From Sordariomycetes sp. S80-01Y (Eukaryota > Ascomycota > Sordariomycetes): 64,000 nt of DNA. The stretch spans positions 2,666,001 to 2,730,000 of the forward strand of contig JAXQJY010000032.1 of assembly GCA_037042185.1 (NCBI GenBank), in the 5' to 3' direction. Within the stretch, counting starts at the first letter, position 1. Every line of letters starts with the position of its first letter. Position numbers and translations under genes: made by a program. The notes below the pieces were generated by a model. The model was not told the origin of the DNA. It did not search any database and saw only the letters and a program-made list of their open reading frames with translations. Shown in pieces: positions 24,443-36,791 of this stretch.

Positions 24443-25254
24443 TCAAGACGACCCCCTGCCCTCGCCTGCGCTGTCCTTGTCACCGGCCTTGGATTCGCGG
24501 GCCTTTGCTGCTTCCGCCTCCTCTGCGCTCTTCTCGGCGGCAGCCAGCAGAGCGTCCAGCTTGCTTTCGAGGTTGGTCAGGTTGGCCTCCATGGCGGCGG
24601 CTGCTTGTTCGCCCCTTTTCGTTTTTCAAAGCTGTCAGCGCGGGACTCGAAAGCATGGATTGTAATATTGAAGGCGGCCTGCCAGCCAGCCATCTCTTCG
24701 ATGTTCCTCAGGATGGCACCTCATCCTGAACGGGGCTTCTCGTGATGCGTACTGCCACAGGCATGAGGGTGAGGTCCAGGGGACACTAGCAGTCAAGCTT
24801 GACGAAGGCCATCACTCAGACCGAAGTCGCCATGCCCCCCTTTTCCAACATCGTGGGACTACCTTCAAGCTCGAGATATCGGAGGGCGAGACATCGGAGG
24901 GAAGAACACATTGGGTCCATGGCGTGTAGGTGATGGAGCGACATACCTCGCAAGATCCCGGTAGGCCTGGAAACAAGCGAAGGGGTTAGCCGCCAGCCTC
25001 GAAGGGAACATGAACAAGAATGCGGGGTGGGGTCGAGATGCGCAAGGTGGGCAATTAATATGTTCCATCTAAAGCTCCCCCCTGCCCTGCCCTGCCCTCA
25101 ACCCCTAAGCTCATTCATTTATTCATCTATGTGATGGAGGCGTGGACGGGGGAAACGAAGTCACGGGGTCAGACAGACGCACCTGAGCCAGGTCAACCTC
25201 GGCACCTCCGTCCTGGGGCTTGCCCTGCTTGGGCTCGTCCTCTTTGGTCGTCAT
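24443..25254 (-). CDS. small conserved-looking coiled-coil protein, 87 residues, function unknown
   Basis: Exons 25254-25183 (72 bases), 24966-24947 (20 bases) and 24614-24443 (172 bases) give 87 residues with phases that fit exactly. Start ACCATGA. Exon 1 codes MTTKEDEPKQ...EVDLAQ, the microexon codes AYRDLAR, and exon 3 begins GEQAAAAMEANLTNLESK and continues as a Glu/Ala/Lys-rich helix to GEGRGSS. Introns are 24967-25182 (216 bases, GTGCGT..CCAG) and 24615-24946 (332 bases, GTATGT..AAAAG with a CTGAC branch site), long for this window. The run AYRDLARGEQ...NLTNLESKLDALL reads like a conserved small fungal protein of unknown role, but I cannot name the family. Most of the protein is predicted helical or coiled-coil with a disordered acidic start. 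Confidence 0.72.
24615..24946 (-). other. long intron 2 of the 87-residue protein gene
   Basis: This 332-base intron (donor GTATGT, acceptor AAAAG, branch-like CTGAC 20-odd bases upstream) is about six times the usual intron length in the window. I see no gene nested in it. Confidence 0.6.
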
Positions 25255-28200
25255 GGTAGTGTCTGCAGAAGGAGGACGGGATTATGAAAAGTCGATGTCG
25301 GGGGTCTGGAGGTGGTGCAGCCGCCAGACTAGTCGCGCTGTGGACGGACGGGTCGACGTTGGTGCCGCTGTGACGGAGAGGAGGAAGGGGGGGGGGGGCG
25401 CGGCGGCGCAACCAGTTGGCGGTCGAGACCGGGCGACGGAGACCCACGCGAGGTGAGGGCCCCGGGGCGGGGGATCCAATTCACTCTTGACTTGAAGTTC
25501 CCACCTCACTTGGAGGTGCCGGGCTGAAATCCTCAGCGTGACTGCGCTGGCTTGACTGGCACCGAACTTGAAGGTCCAGGTGCGGGGTTTGGGGCCCGCA
25601 GGGTAGGGGAGAGATATCAAACGGTTCAGCGTCTGGCAAGTTGCGTCCAGCACGCGGACGGGAGAGCGACAGTTTCCTAGACTTTTCCCCCAAGCTGACG
25701 GTGCACTAGTACAGAAGGAGGTGACGACGTCTTGGGGGTGTGGGTTGCGATACCACGATGCGAGTTGACAGCGGCACACAGAGCCCACGGGATGGAGTAC
25801 GGTGCCTACCCTACACCAGGTGTCCGTCTACGGTGATGGAAGTCTAGATTCCCATCTAGAGACGGCCTGAGCCGAGACGTCTCTTGCTTGTGGTCTTATC
25901 TGCGTCCTCTGTGACATTTTGTCAGCTTCCAACGGGGGCGCAGCAGCCATGTCTCGCGTGGTTGAACCCAACAAAGCCCTCCTACCCGTACGGACTGCGT
26001 TTGCTTTTCGCTCGGGGCAGCCGCGCACATGCAACCACTCAGCCCGAAGCACACACTATCAAAGCCCGGCCAGCAGCCCCCGTGGAGTTCTCGACCCCGA
26101 GCATGCGTGCAGCCCCTGCCGGGAGCTGCATATCGACCCTTCGCCTCTACCTCGTACGCGTCCAGCACAGCACAGATGCGGCCTTCCGACCCAGCTGGAC
26201 GTACGTACCTGGCGTTGCAGCTCGAGGAAGAGCACCATGCACGTACCCGCAACCGCAAGGCCGACGGCTGCCGGTAGACTGGGAAAAATGTCCCATCGAA
26301 CCCTGTGGAGGGATCAGGACGCCTCTCTCTGCCTCACCAGGAAGGACCCTTACAGTAGGGTCCCGGTGATCGCCCGAAAGGCGCTTGCGTCAGAAGAAGG
26401 TTTCGGTAGCCTCCTGTCAACAGGCGAGCAATGCTTGCTTGAGGCTTCCCCTCGAGATCTTTGAGATACAGGGTTTGGCAATCGCAGCAGTGATGTCAGT
26501 CGCGGTCACACATAGTGGCTCATCGAGATGCAGAATCCCATGGTCTGGACATGGGACTTTTCGCCTCGGAGGCGATCGCATTCTGCCAGCGTCGCCTCTT
26601 GGTCGGGCAACTGGCTGGCCGGGCGCCACGCCGACCAGACGGCCAGGGCGCGATTGTCACATCTCATCTGCCTGTGCTCCGCAAATTTTGATGGGGATGG
26701 GAGATCCTGGATTCGTGCCATGTTATCGAAATTGCAGCTTTGGTGATGCAGCCGCTGATCGATCTCGAGATGGTGCACGCTGAGACCGCAGCGGAGGCTC
26801 CAGCTGCTGGAACCAGCCAAACCAGCCCAGCCTAAGGTGTCCCGTCGTGGCACGTCATGGCGGGGACCAGGACCTTCTTAATCGCTGATTTCCGGGAATG
26901 CGAAGTGCCTCATCGGAGATTCAGGGGCCAGGACGGGACTGAGAAGGTGCACAATAGAAGTCAAGATGGGAAAGCCAAGGTTGGCGATGTCGATGTTGGG
27001 AGCGATCCTCGCGCCAAAAGCTCGATTGCAGGAGTGGTCGCGGTTGGTTCAAATCAGCGAATACCTTTCACGGGCGATCGATTTGGTTCTGTGTCTCGCC
27101 GTGGCCACACCCCAGGGGGGTGTTTTAGGGAAGCCGTTGCTTGGCGGGCTTTGAAACGCTGCCAGCGGCTTTGTAGTGCCAGTGAGACGGACGGACGGTG
27201 GAGGCGGATCACTGGCGACGCCCTCGACTTCGAATGCGCTGCGCGACTATTTTGATAACTACGGGGCGACAACCGTTGCGGGTTCCAGACAGAAACCCGT
27301 ATCGAACCGACGCTGGATCTGAGCATTGTCGAGATTGGCGAGTCTCACGGTGCCAGTGCCAGTGCCAGTGCCAGTGACAGTGAGAGCTGGGATTCAGCCC
27401 GAAACAGTACAAGACGGTTGCGCCCGGATCGAGATTCTGGCCCTCGTCTTGCGCATGTGCCTGTCAATTGTCACTGTCACTCCCGGCCCTCAAAACGGAC
27501 AGGTGGGGGCGCTATGATGTTATGCCTTCGAGTCACGCTGCACGGCCGCTGCTACTACTACTGCCACTGCCACTGAGAGCAAAGACGGTGAAGAGGAATC
27601 GCATCAAGTCCAAGCAATCCAAACAACAGGCGCCAGCAGTAATTAGACAGACAACACGAAGATGCTGCTTTTAGCGGCGGCGTTTGCAAATCGTTGCGCA
27701 TCGAACCTGACTCTCGATCATCGAGTCACCAGAGGGCTGTGAGTCGTTCCCTGAGCACTGCAGGGCTACCGTAAATCACGATGCCGCCATGGCAAGGGTC
27801 CGGATCGAAGATTTGCCCGTCGTCGTGATTCAACAGAGCAGTGAATACCAGCACCGCGGCCGTGCTGTCTCCATCGCTCATGTCACTGCGCATGCCGTCT
27901 GTCAACTAGCATACGTCCGCATCTCAGGAGACCTGGTACGGAGCAGCTGGCGAGGAGAACGATGGGGCCGCAGCCTATCACGGCCGAGGGTAGAATCAGT
28001 GCGAACCGCAAGATGGTGGGTGGCCGCCATCGAGCTCAACCAGATCATCGAGCAAAATGCCGCCCTCATGGCGCGCCGCCGGGAAGCCCAGAAAATAAAG
28101 ACCGTGGCATGGCGGCGTCAAGCAGAGCCTGCGGCACCCCAGCTCGGGTGACGCCTCGCGGGCCTGTCAAACGCTCACTCGTTCTGTCAACGCAGGATCG

Positions 28201-30429
28201 ATCGCGGCCTTTCGAATCTTGCCAAAAGCTATAGACAAGGGAAACGAAGCTTGTGGAGGATAGAGCTTTCCGTACACGGGTCCAGCTCTGGGTGTGCGAG
28301 GGATAGTATCCGCTGCAGTGGAGTTGAACAGATGTCATTGCTCGAGGCTGGCAGACTCCAGGCCCCATCCAAGTCACCCAGAACGGAGTCCGTACTCCAC
28401 AGTCGACAGCGAAGGAGTCGCGAGGCAGGCTTCAGTTTCGAACGGTTCAAATGTGGTGGTGGAATGGGAGCGCGAACTCGTAGGATGGGAGGCCCGCGCC
28501 CAGACTTCCGCTCCGCCCGCCCTCAGGCTTCCTCCCCTTGCTCGCATCTCGCTCAAGACATGCCCGCGCCCCTCCCTAAGGTGTGCCTGGTCCTTGCGTC
28601 GGGGGGTTTCACCTGAAATCCGTCGATGTGCTCCTACTGCGTACTCTCCCACGCTGTCGGTGGCGCGGCTTTGTTTTCATGTGTCGCTCCAGCGCGAGTT
28701 TTCGTCCCCGTCGTGCAACGCCACGAGCATGGCGCTCTTCGGAACTTCCAGCCTCACCACCATCAGCCTTGCAAGTTGCGAGCAAGGACACAAAATTTCC
28801 GAGCACGTGCCTGTCGCGGTGCCTGCCGCGATACTTGCTGTTCCCATTTTCTGACTGCCCCTCGGACGGGAGCTGAAGATGGGAGGCCGGCGCTGGTGAT
28901 GCTCACGTCTCCACCTGGCCAGCAGCTTTGCGTCACTGGTGGTGCTGGTGGTCTGTCCTGCGGCTGTCGACAACTTAGACCGTGACCAGGCTGACTCGTT
29001 TGCTGGAGCCCGCCCTTCTCACACTTGCATCTAACAGAGCATGACACGGGTCTTTGCCGGTCCTCGGGCCCAGTCATCTCGTGATGTGTGCCATTTGGTT
29101 GGGTGGCTTCTGAGGGCTCCGTGACCGCTCATAGGCGCATTCTCGTCGGACTGGGGAGGGGGGGGCAGCCATGGAGGCCGGGCTGTCATTGGCCGTTGCA
29201 GGCACTGGCACTGGCAGCTGTGGGGGATCCTTTTGGCTTAGGCCGTCGGGTGGCTCGCTGCTGAAGCCAGCCAATGAAAGGTGCATGTTCCTGCGGCTAT
29301 AGGCTCACCCCCCCTGGGGCGCAAGAGCTACCTCTGCCGGCCTGAGCTTGGCAGTCCGGAATCGAGATATTCGATTTCACCACCAGCGAAATGCCCATTC
29401 GCATCATCCCGTATCCGCTTCACCCAGTTCCAGTTCACCGTTTCACGACGTTTTCTCGGTTACGTATTCTGGGGCTGGCTAAGGTGCCTACTGAGATCCA
29501 TTCATCAGCTTCCTGTGCGGCTGCTGCACTCTCTCCCCTTCCATCAATCTCGCCTCCTCGCAGCAACGACACTGCGAACGGCCAACATCGGACATCGAAC
29601 ATCGAGAAGCAGAACTCGATCTGGACCGGCACCAGGATTCGCCCCGATTGACCTGACCGTTGATTACGTCGTTTCGTCACGCTCTCAGACAGAGCTGCCC
29701 ACTCACCACCGGGACAGCCTGGAACCGCTGGCTCTACTGCCCACCGCAACCCGCCAAACGCCGCCAGCCAGCCTGGAGCCCATCGATCGATCTCATTCAT
29801 CTCACACGCCAGAACCACCATAACCAGCTCCCCTGCAACTGCATTTTGGTCCTGCTTCTGCCTTTCAGTTGCCTCCTCATTGTCATATTTCTGCTCCCAG
29901 GTTCAGCTCTCTCATCGAAATCTCTCTGCAACAACCTCACTTCTCGACGCTTTTTTGATCTCATCTTGATTCCAAACGTCCCTGTGCGATACACTCGGAC
30001 TGATCAAGAACTCGACGACTGGAAACCCTTCATTTGTGCCGCCTCTGGCCTGCGACGACCGTGATTTCACCGCAGCCGCCGCCTTTCATCACCAGGCACC
30101 GTCAGCCTCACAGCTTGCGCAGCAGCTACCGACGGCTCCGGATCATCGTCGCTCAATCTCATTGCGTTCTGTGATCAGAATCGACATTAATTCATCTACG
30201 CGCCCCGTGTGAAGCTCACCGTCAGCTTTCACGGTCCCGGCTTTGGACGACACTTTCGAGACTCATTCGGGCTCGACTCTGTACGACCAGTTCGCCCTCG
30301 GCAATTATCTTAACGAGCGAATTTTGGGACGGTCATCGCCGCAGCACATGTTGACCAGGCTCGTCTAATCTCCTTTACCAACTCTGCCATTTTCCGGCAA
30401 GAGTCCAGTCTAGGGCTCAAACCAGCTGG
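25255..30429. other. 5.2 kb gap: microprotein promoter and long SAM/HMG-box gene upstream region
   Basis: No gene could be supported here. Visible structure: a 12-base G run at 25387-25398 (in the promoter of the 87-residue gene), a four-fold TGCCAG repeat at 27351-27374 followed by TGACAG, and a pyrimidine-rich tract from about 29,400 to 30,430 that looks like a long leader for the HMG-box gene. Frames of up to 186 codons (for example 28294-28854 plus) are Arg/Ser/Pro-rich and look like noise. Confidence 0.5.
27351..27380. repeat. TGCCAG hexamer microsatellite
   Basis: Four exact TGCCAG units are followed by one TGACAG unit, in noncoding DNA. Confidence 0.85.
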
Positions 30430-32313
30430 ATGACGCACGAATTGGAGTCAACCTTCCAAGAGCTGGGCATTGCTCAGTATCTTAACACATTCGTTGAGCA
30501 AGGCTTCGACACTTGGGAGACCATCTTGGACATCCAGGAATCAGATCTGTATGATACACGAACACCAACGGACGAAAGAGTATGCTAACAATTCAAAGTG
30601 ACGCGCTTGGCGTAAAACTCGGCCACAGGAGGGTAAGTGAATTTGCAATCGTTCCGCCGGTCAGCCATATTGATTGCAGTAGAAACTCCAGCGACGGATC
30701 GCAAATGCGCGAGGCTTGGGACCTAGTCTGTCTCTGTCGAAGCATCAGTCTGATGACGCAAAGCGTGAGGGTACTCGCGGCTCAGCTCGCAGCGACTCCG
30801 GTGTCGATGCCAACGGCACTGGTGTCGTTAAGCGCAAGTACCGTCGCCACCCAAAGGTACGTTTCAGTATTGTATCCCCATCCATCTTCAAAGCTGACTC
30901 CCGCCTTTAGCCCGACGAACATGCACCAGAACGTCCACCTTCTGCCTATGTTCTGTTTTCTAACAGTACGTCGCCTGATCCAGGGCCGCAACATCATGTT
31001 GCATACCCTCTGATCTCTGCAGATCATTGACTAATTCGTCACAGAAATGAGAGAGGACCTCAAGGGTCATAACCTCACATTTACAGAAATTGCCAAGTTA
31101 GTTGGCGAGAACTGGCAAAGCCTTCCCACCGCTGAGAAGGAGGCATATGAGAGTCAGGCCAACGCCGCAAAGGAGAAATACCACCGCGATCTGGCTGAGT
31201 ACAAGAAGACACCCGAGTACAAGAAGTATGCACTCTACCTCCAGGACTTCAAAGAGAAGCAAGCCAAACAAACCCAAGGTATGTATGCAGATTCATTGAT
31301 CAACCAGTCTTCACTTGCTTCCCTTGCTTACCGGTGTACAGATACAAACAAACGCACCAAGGTCGAGCCAACCAGACTCCGAAACGGCAGCACGAGTAGC
31401 AGCGCCGCGACTGGTGGAACCAGTGCCAGCGGGAGCGCCAGTTTGAGGGATAGCAGGAGTGGCAGCGAACAGAAACAAGGCAGCGAGCCGCCGCCAAATC
31501 GTCACGACCGGGTTGGTTCTGTTGGCGGACTATCGCAGATGGAGGGCATTCAATTGTCACCACGATCCGCCACATTCGACTACCAGGCGCCGAGACCTCT
31601 GAGGGACAGCGGGCGAAACGGGGACGGGAGGCAACTGCCGTCACTGTCAGATATCATGGACGATGGAAGAGGGACGATGATGGGATCGCCGACAGCAGAC
31701 AGCAACCCATACACGTCATCTGGTTTTGTGTCTGCGAACGTTCGGAGGCCTATGCCCGAGGCATCACACGCCTATCCTGCGAACCGAGCACCATATCTTC
31801 AACGAGAGGCTTCATCAACCGACAGCAGTGGCTCGGGTGGCTCGATTGGCTCGATTGGCTCAGGTGCTTCAGCAGCTAGTTCGGCAACGAGCTTCGGCAG
31901 GCCGTCCGTTGACAACGGCACTCTTCCCATCCACTCACTACTGACGAATCGGTCCATGCCGCCCGTTGCACCTCATACACAGGGCGCTTCACCCACCTTT
32001 GTCTCCGCCTCAAGTCCGATCGACCACGTCAAGAGAAGCCCTGTTCAGTCCTCCGGCCCTCAAGGTTATGGTCAGTCTCATCCTTCCGATGTCTACTAGT
32101 TCAGAGGATAGAAGTACTGACTTGAAAGTAGGCTTCCAATCCGCACCATCTGCGCTTCAGCACATGAAGATTGAGCAAGCAAACGGTGGCGATGTCGTCA
32201 TGACCTCCCCCACGCCATCAAGAGCACAAGCACCCAAGCCCAAAGTTGGCCTCGATGGCATGGACGCTCTCCTACGTGCCGGAGAAATCGTCGGCCGTGG
32301 CGGACACCAGTGA
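30430..32313 (+). CDS. SAM-domain plus HMG-box DNA-binding regulator
   Basis: Exons 30430-30548, 30599-30632, 30683-30856, 30911-30965, 31045-31278, 31342-32070 and 32132-32313 give 508 residues; every junction keeps phase. A SAM domain (about 3-55: FQELGIAQYLNTFVEQGFDTW, ESDLDALGVKLGHRRKLQRRI) comes first. An HMG box (about 110-185: PERPPSAYVLFSNKMRED, IAKLVGENWQSLP, AAKEKYHRDLAEYKK) comes next. A Ser/Gly/Pro-rich tail (SGSGGSIGSIGSGASAASS) ends in MDALLRAGEIVGRGGHQ. The HMG box bends DNA and the SAM domain should drive protein pairing. Related fungal proteins take part in mating and development, but the exact orthologue is not clear, so no symbol is given. The last acceptor could be AAG at 32128 rather than TAG at 32131, adding one residue. 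Confidence 0.88.
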
Positions 32314-33502
32314 TGATGGAGAGTCCACGGTCTACTCAACTCGAATCTCCCCCGCGTTGTCGCAGGAGTACACGTGAATGATAACTCATCAAATGTTCAC
32401 CCGCGAAACGCAAACACATCATTCAATAATCAGTCTATATTTTTCCAAACTGGGTCGGCAGGCAAGCATTAGGTGCAACAGAAAAGCTCGTTTGTTTGGC
32501 ATCGGCGTTTGGGAACAACACATACGGCGGGGTTTTGCTTTTATTTCGTTCCTCCGCTTTCCTGTTAGTACATGATGAGCAGCAAGCGAATCTGCTGCTG
32601 ATGACGGCTTGTCTTCCCCTGTTTCTGTTCTACCGGGCTTTGTGTCTCTGGCGCTCGCCTATGGATTCGTTTCTGCTCTTTTTAATTCCCGCATGATGAT
32701 ATGTACAACTGTCGCCGAGGAAAGGGGGGTTTTGCGAGAAGGAATCTCGTTTTACGATGTTTGACGGATTGATGAAACGGAACGAATGCTTTGGAACTTA
32801 GCAACCAATTGTACACGTGGAAGTAGTCTGGAGTTTTAGGTAGTAGAGAAGAAATTGAAGCGACATCATGCGATGCGCCGTCTATCCTATCCCATCCATT
32901 CCTTCACTCCTGTCTTCCACCTCGTGCTGGTGACCCTTGAGCAATCTCAGCTGGAAGCCACAGCCTGGGGAGGGAAGTCAGGCGTTGATGTCGGTGAGCA
33001 CCACCCACACGCCCCCCCCTTCATGCGAGTGATCTCGAAGGCGAGGAGGTGGAATCGCCGTTCCTGAGTTTAGGGCACAGGTGGCGAAGATCCCACCGAC
33101 GTCATGCCGCAGCCACTGCCGTGCAATTGAGCGCGGGGAGCGATTGGGGGGGGGGGGGGAGGGAATAAGGGAGAGTGCCCCACAGCCACGTGAGGATGAG
33201 ACGCGTTTGCTGGACGGTGGACGTTTCTTGCACACGCCCCTTTTTTTTTTAAGGGGGCTCACAAAATAGATTGCCTATCATGTTCCGTAACATGGTAGTG
33301 AGGTTCAGCTGTAAAGGTTGGGCAAAGGTTCATTATGTATGCTGCCAAGTTGACCCCCCAATCTTCCCACCCCGCCCTGCAACCAACGCCTGTTCCCCGT
33401 AGCCCAAGAAGCCGCCTTCGAACATGCCGGGATATACATATTTGCAGTGGCATGGTCTGTTCGTACAATCATCACTCGTACCCACCCCAGGCGGACCCTC
33501 CA
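32314..33502. other. convergent intergenic region with G14 and T10 tracts
   Basis: This 1.2 kb stretch lies between convergent genes. It holds a 14-base G run (33146-33159) and, 80 bases on, a 10-base T run (33241-33250). No gene is recognised. Confidence 0.55.
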
Positions 33503-36280
33503 TCAGTGGTCCCCTTCGGTGACCTCTGCTGTCCAGTCTTTTCGAATGTTCAGCTCCGAGAGATCAGCCGTCTTCTCGATCACGAGCCCCTTTTCGTTGG
33601 CGAGATGGAGGAGGGAGATGAAGCAGAAGGATGTGGAGATGTCGTCCATGATGGGCTTGGGGTAAACACCCTGAAGACTGTTCATCACATTCGTGAACCT
33701 CAAAGTCGGGTTCTCGGCCGAGGGCTGATCTTCGCCCTCTGGAGGGGTAGGCATCCGATTCTGGTTGGGTCCCTGCATCAGATGATCAACATCATATCCA
33801 TGACGGGCTGAGATAGCACGACTTACCTGAAGCTTTTCAAAGTCCATGCCTCGCCAAATCTCCTCCTTCAGCCGGCGAACGTCCACCTTCTTCGCCACAC
33901 GGGCGTACTGCACGTATTCTGGCCGCACCCTCCTTGTCTGTGTAATGAGCTGTGTGCCGTACGCGCCGTTAGTAGCGTTCGTCATCCCGTCACTCAGCAT
34001 CTGCGTAAGACCCATGCCATCCGCCATGGCCGCGTCGCCATCAGGACTGAAGTGCTCGCGTGCATCCGCGAATTCCATATCATCGTCATCCAGGTCGTCG
34101 CCGCCCGGAAAAGGCATCGCATCATCCTGGAAGAAGTTGGCGTCGTAATCACCTTGCGGCATCGCCATATCGTTGTCATCTTGAGGCGCGTTTTGCCTAG
34201 CCCAGAACGCCTCATCCATGTCTGCCGGTGCGTCATCTTGGTGCGCGTTCCCGAACGCGAAGCCAGCGCGGTCGCCGCCGAAACCCATCCGCCTCCGACC
34301 GATGCGGGCTTTGGGTTTGAGGAAGAGGCTGAGGAGAGACTTTGAGTTGAAGTGTTTGTCATCTGGCAGGAGATGTCGCGACTTTGACTTCCAGTCCTTC
34401 TTGGGCATGCTAATCGCCGAGTTGCTGGCAGCTTGTGTATACAGCGTATTGTAGACACTGTCTTCCAGAGGCCCTGCGAAGTTGATCTCGAACGGTTCCT
34501 TTTCTTTGCGCTTCTTTGACTCGGTGGAAGGTTTGTCGCCATCCTTAATTTTCCTGATGCGCCAGTGCTCTGCGCTGGACCAGTTCTTTTGCAGCGCTTG
34601 GTCGAAGAAGCTTAGGATATCGTCGTGCATCTTGTCGTCTTTCCTTCGGTCTGTCATTGAGACGATGTACTCCCCGTTATCATCGAAGCCGTCCCCTTCT
34701 CCATCGCCATCACCACCTAGTCCATCATCATAGACACGCATCTGTGGCTCCAAAGCTGCATCGCGTGCCCACGCCTCGCCTCCCTCTCCGAATGCAACGT
34801 CGCCGCCCATGTCAAAACTGCCGAGGCCGAGGTCGTCGTCGTCAAATCCGAGAGCATTGTTGCCATCCAGAAGCATGCCGCTATCGTCTCCGAAAGCACC
34901 CGGTGTCTTCTCCTTGTTCTCATCTCTCCAGTCGTCCGGAGCTTTGAGAAAGGGGATATCTGTCGAGCCAGAGGGGTCGCCAAGGTCGAAAGTCTTCAGC
35001 GATGGGCAGACATCAAGCTCATCGAGATGGTCCAGACTGGGGAAGAACCTCTGACGAATTGAATTGAGGTCAATTTCCACGTTGGCCTCATCATCCCCTT
35101 CGACCTCGGGAACCTCGACGTCCTGACCCAAATCCATCTTCGACACGTTCATGGATTCATCAATATCCCCGTCTTCCCCATCGGCCGTTTTTTCTTGGGC
35201 GTTGTCTTCGTCTTTCTTCCCTAGCGAAGCCTCGTCCACGGCATCGTCGCTGCTGTCGAACACAATGCGGCCTTGGGAGTCAATCATGAGATGGTTGAGA
35301 AGGAGGCCTTTGGCGCCCCCCTCATCGAAATCAGCTGAAGCTTTCTTGAAAAGCGGATCGACAGAGAACTCGAGCTCGAACTTCTTCAACTGCAGAGAGT
35401 TGAATGAGGGCGCTAGTGTAGCTTCGGAGCGATGTGACTGCGTTACAGTTAGTCCACATTCGATTGAACGAAGAATCGCAATATAGTTCACCTTCTTCTT
35501 GGGCTTCTTCTTTGGATTGCCTTCCTCATCGAGCTCTTCATCATCACTCTCTTCTCCCTCTTCTCCATCTCGGTCCTTCTTCTTGTTGGCGTTGCTGTCG
35601 GCCAGCCCGCTGAGCAGCTTGCCTGTCTCTGTCGCGACACTGTCGATTCGATTTGTGTAGATCTTGACGCATCCATCAAGGGTGCAACTAGCCTTCTGGA
35701 AGTTAATGCCCTCCCCTTCTTTCAAAAGCGACATGTCATGGAAGTAATCAATCAGCGCAAAGTTCCACGAGTTCGTCGCGTTGATCTTGTTGTCGGTCGC
35801 CATCTTCATCCATTCCTCGAAGTTCGCGAGAATCGGCACTCGCTTCATAGGCGTCACCGACACCCCTCCAACGGTGACAGTATCGTCATCATCGTCGAGT
35901 GGTGGTCGCGAACTGCGCCCCGGGGTCCTGGGATCGCCTCCAGGTGAGGCATTCTCGATGTCCTCCAGCCTGACGCTGCTCTTGCGCGGCGTGTGTGCCG
36001 CAGCTTTGATCGAATTGTAGTGTTTCTCTTGGAGCGCTTTCCGCGAGTTCATCCGTTGGCGACTTTCCTCTGCATCGTCATTGAGGGGTATCCTGTAAAC
36101 AAAGAGCGGTCAGCAATCCTCTCGTCGAATGCGCGCGACTTTTTCGCATCGGCCGGGTGCCGGTCGCAGGGACATCCTGCGTGCGTGTACGTACTTTATT
36201 GGCGATTTGAAGGGCGACCCCGATTGACCAGACGTCGACTTGACGTTGCTGGCACGAGGTACTTTGGCGACCCGAGGCAT
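33503..36280 (-). CDS. brn1: condensin complex non-SMC subunit H (Barren/Brn1/Cnd2 kleisin)
   Basis: Exons 36280-36195, 36092-35492, 35437-33827 and 33772-33503 give 855 residues. The start is MPRVAKVPRASNVKSTSG; intron 1 (36093-36194, 102 bases) restores ...SPIK-IPLNDDAEESRQRMNSRK. The introns at 35438-35491 and 33773-33826 are both 54 bases, in frame and stop-free. Removing them gives KKK-SHRSEATLAPSF and EKLQ-GPNQNR. Barren-family marks are NFEEWMKMATDNKINATNSW (about 119-138), the acidic middle, and the C-terminal kleisin end LRFTNVMNSLQGVYP, DISTSFCFISLLHLANEKGL. The family protein bridges the SMC2/SMC4 heads in mitotic chromosome condensation. Confidence 0.95.
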
Positions 36281-36791
36281 ACTTGTGGAAATGAAGGAGG
36301 AGAGCAGAAGCCCCTCGTGATGTTTTGGGTTTGCGTCTCGTAATGCGGAGCAGCAGGGACGAGGTCGGACAGCGCAAACCGGTTGGTAGGCTCTGGCATG
36401 CAGCTGCGGTCAAGAGGGTCCGAGGCGCGTCGTTGTGGTGTTGCGCCGCGGAAAGTAAACAAACCCACCAAACAAGGAAAAGTGCCTGCATGCTCAGGCA
36501 TCAACTGCCAGGTACTGGACGTCAGGGCGGGGGCAAAGCCACTAACACTAGCCACATGATGGTTTATCGATAAGCATGTAAACAGTCAAGCCTCGTTAGG
36601 GCCGTCTACCGTCCTGCTTGCGTCCTTTCAGCAGCATCATCATCATCATCATCTCTCGGTAATATTGATAGTGTGTCTGGTCAAACCCTCTAGTATCTTC
36701 TCACTACTGAGTATCTAAGTATTACCTTGTAATTTCAATGTCTAGGCTTCCCAGTCTTCCCAGTCCCGTCGAACCTCGCGCGTCGATCGAC
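36281..36791. other. intergenic: brn1 promoter and 3' region of dienelactone hydrolase gene
   Basis: This 511-base gap carries a (CAT)6 microsatellite at 36635-36652 in the 3' region of the hydrolase gene. No gene is recognised. Confidence 0.55.

Noticed and set aside
27040-27070. GGTTCAAATC resembling a tRNA B-box
   Set aside because: The flanking bases do not form a T-arm stem and no acceptor stem or A-box lies at the right distance.
28294-28854. Plus-strand open frame of 186 codons in the 5.2 kb gap
   Set aside because: Arg/Ser/Pro-rich and overlapped by equally long frames on both strands; no supported start or family.
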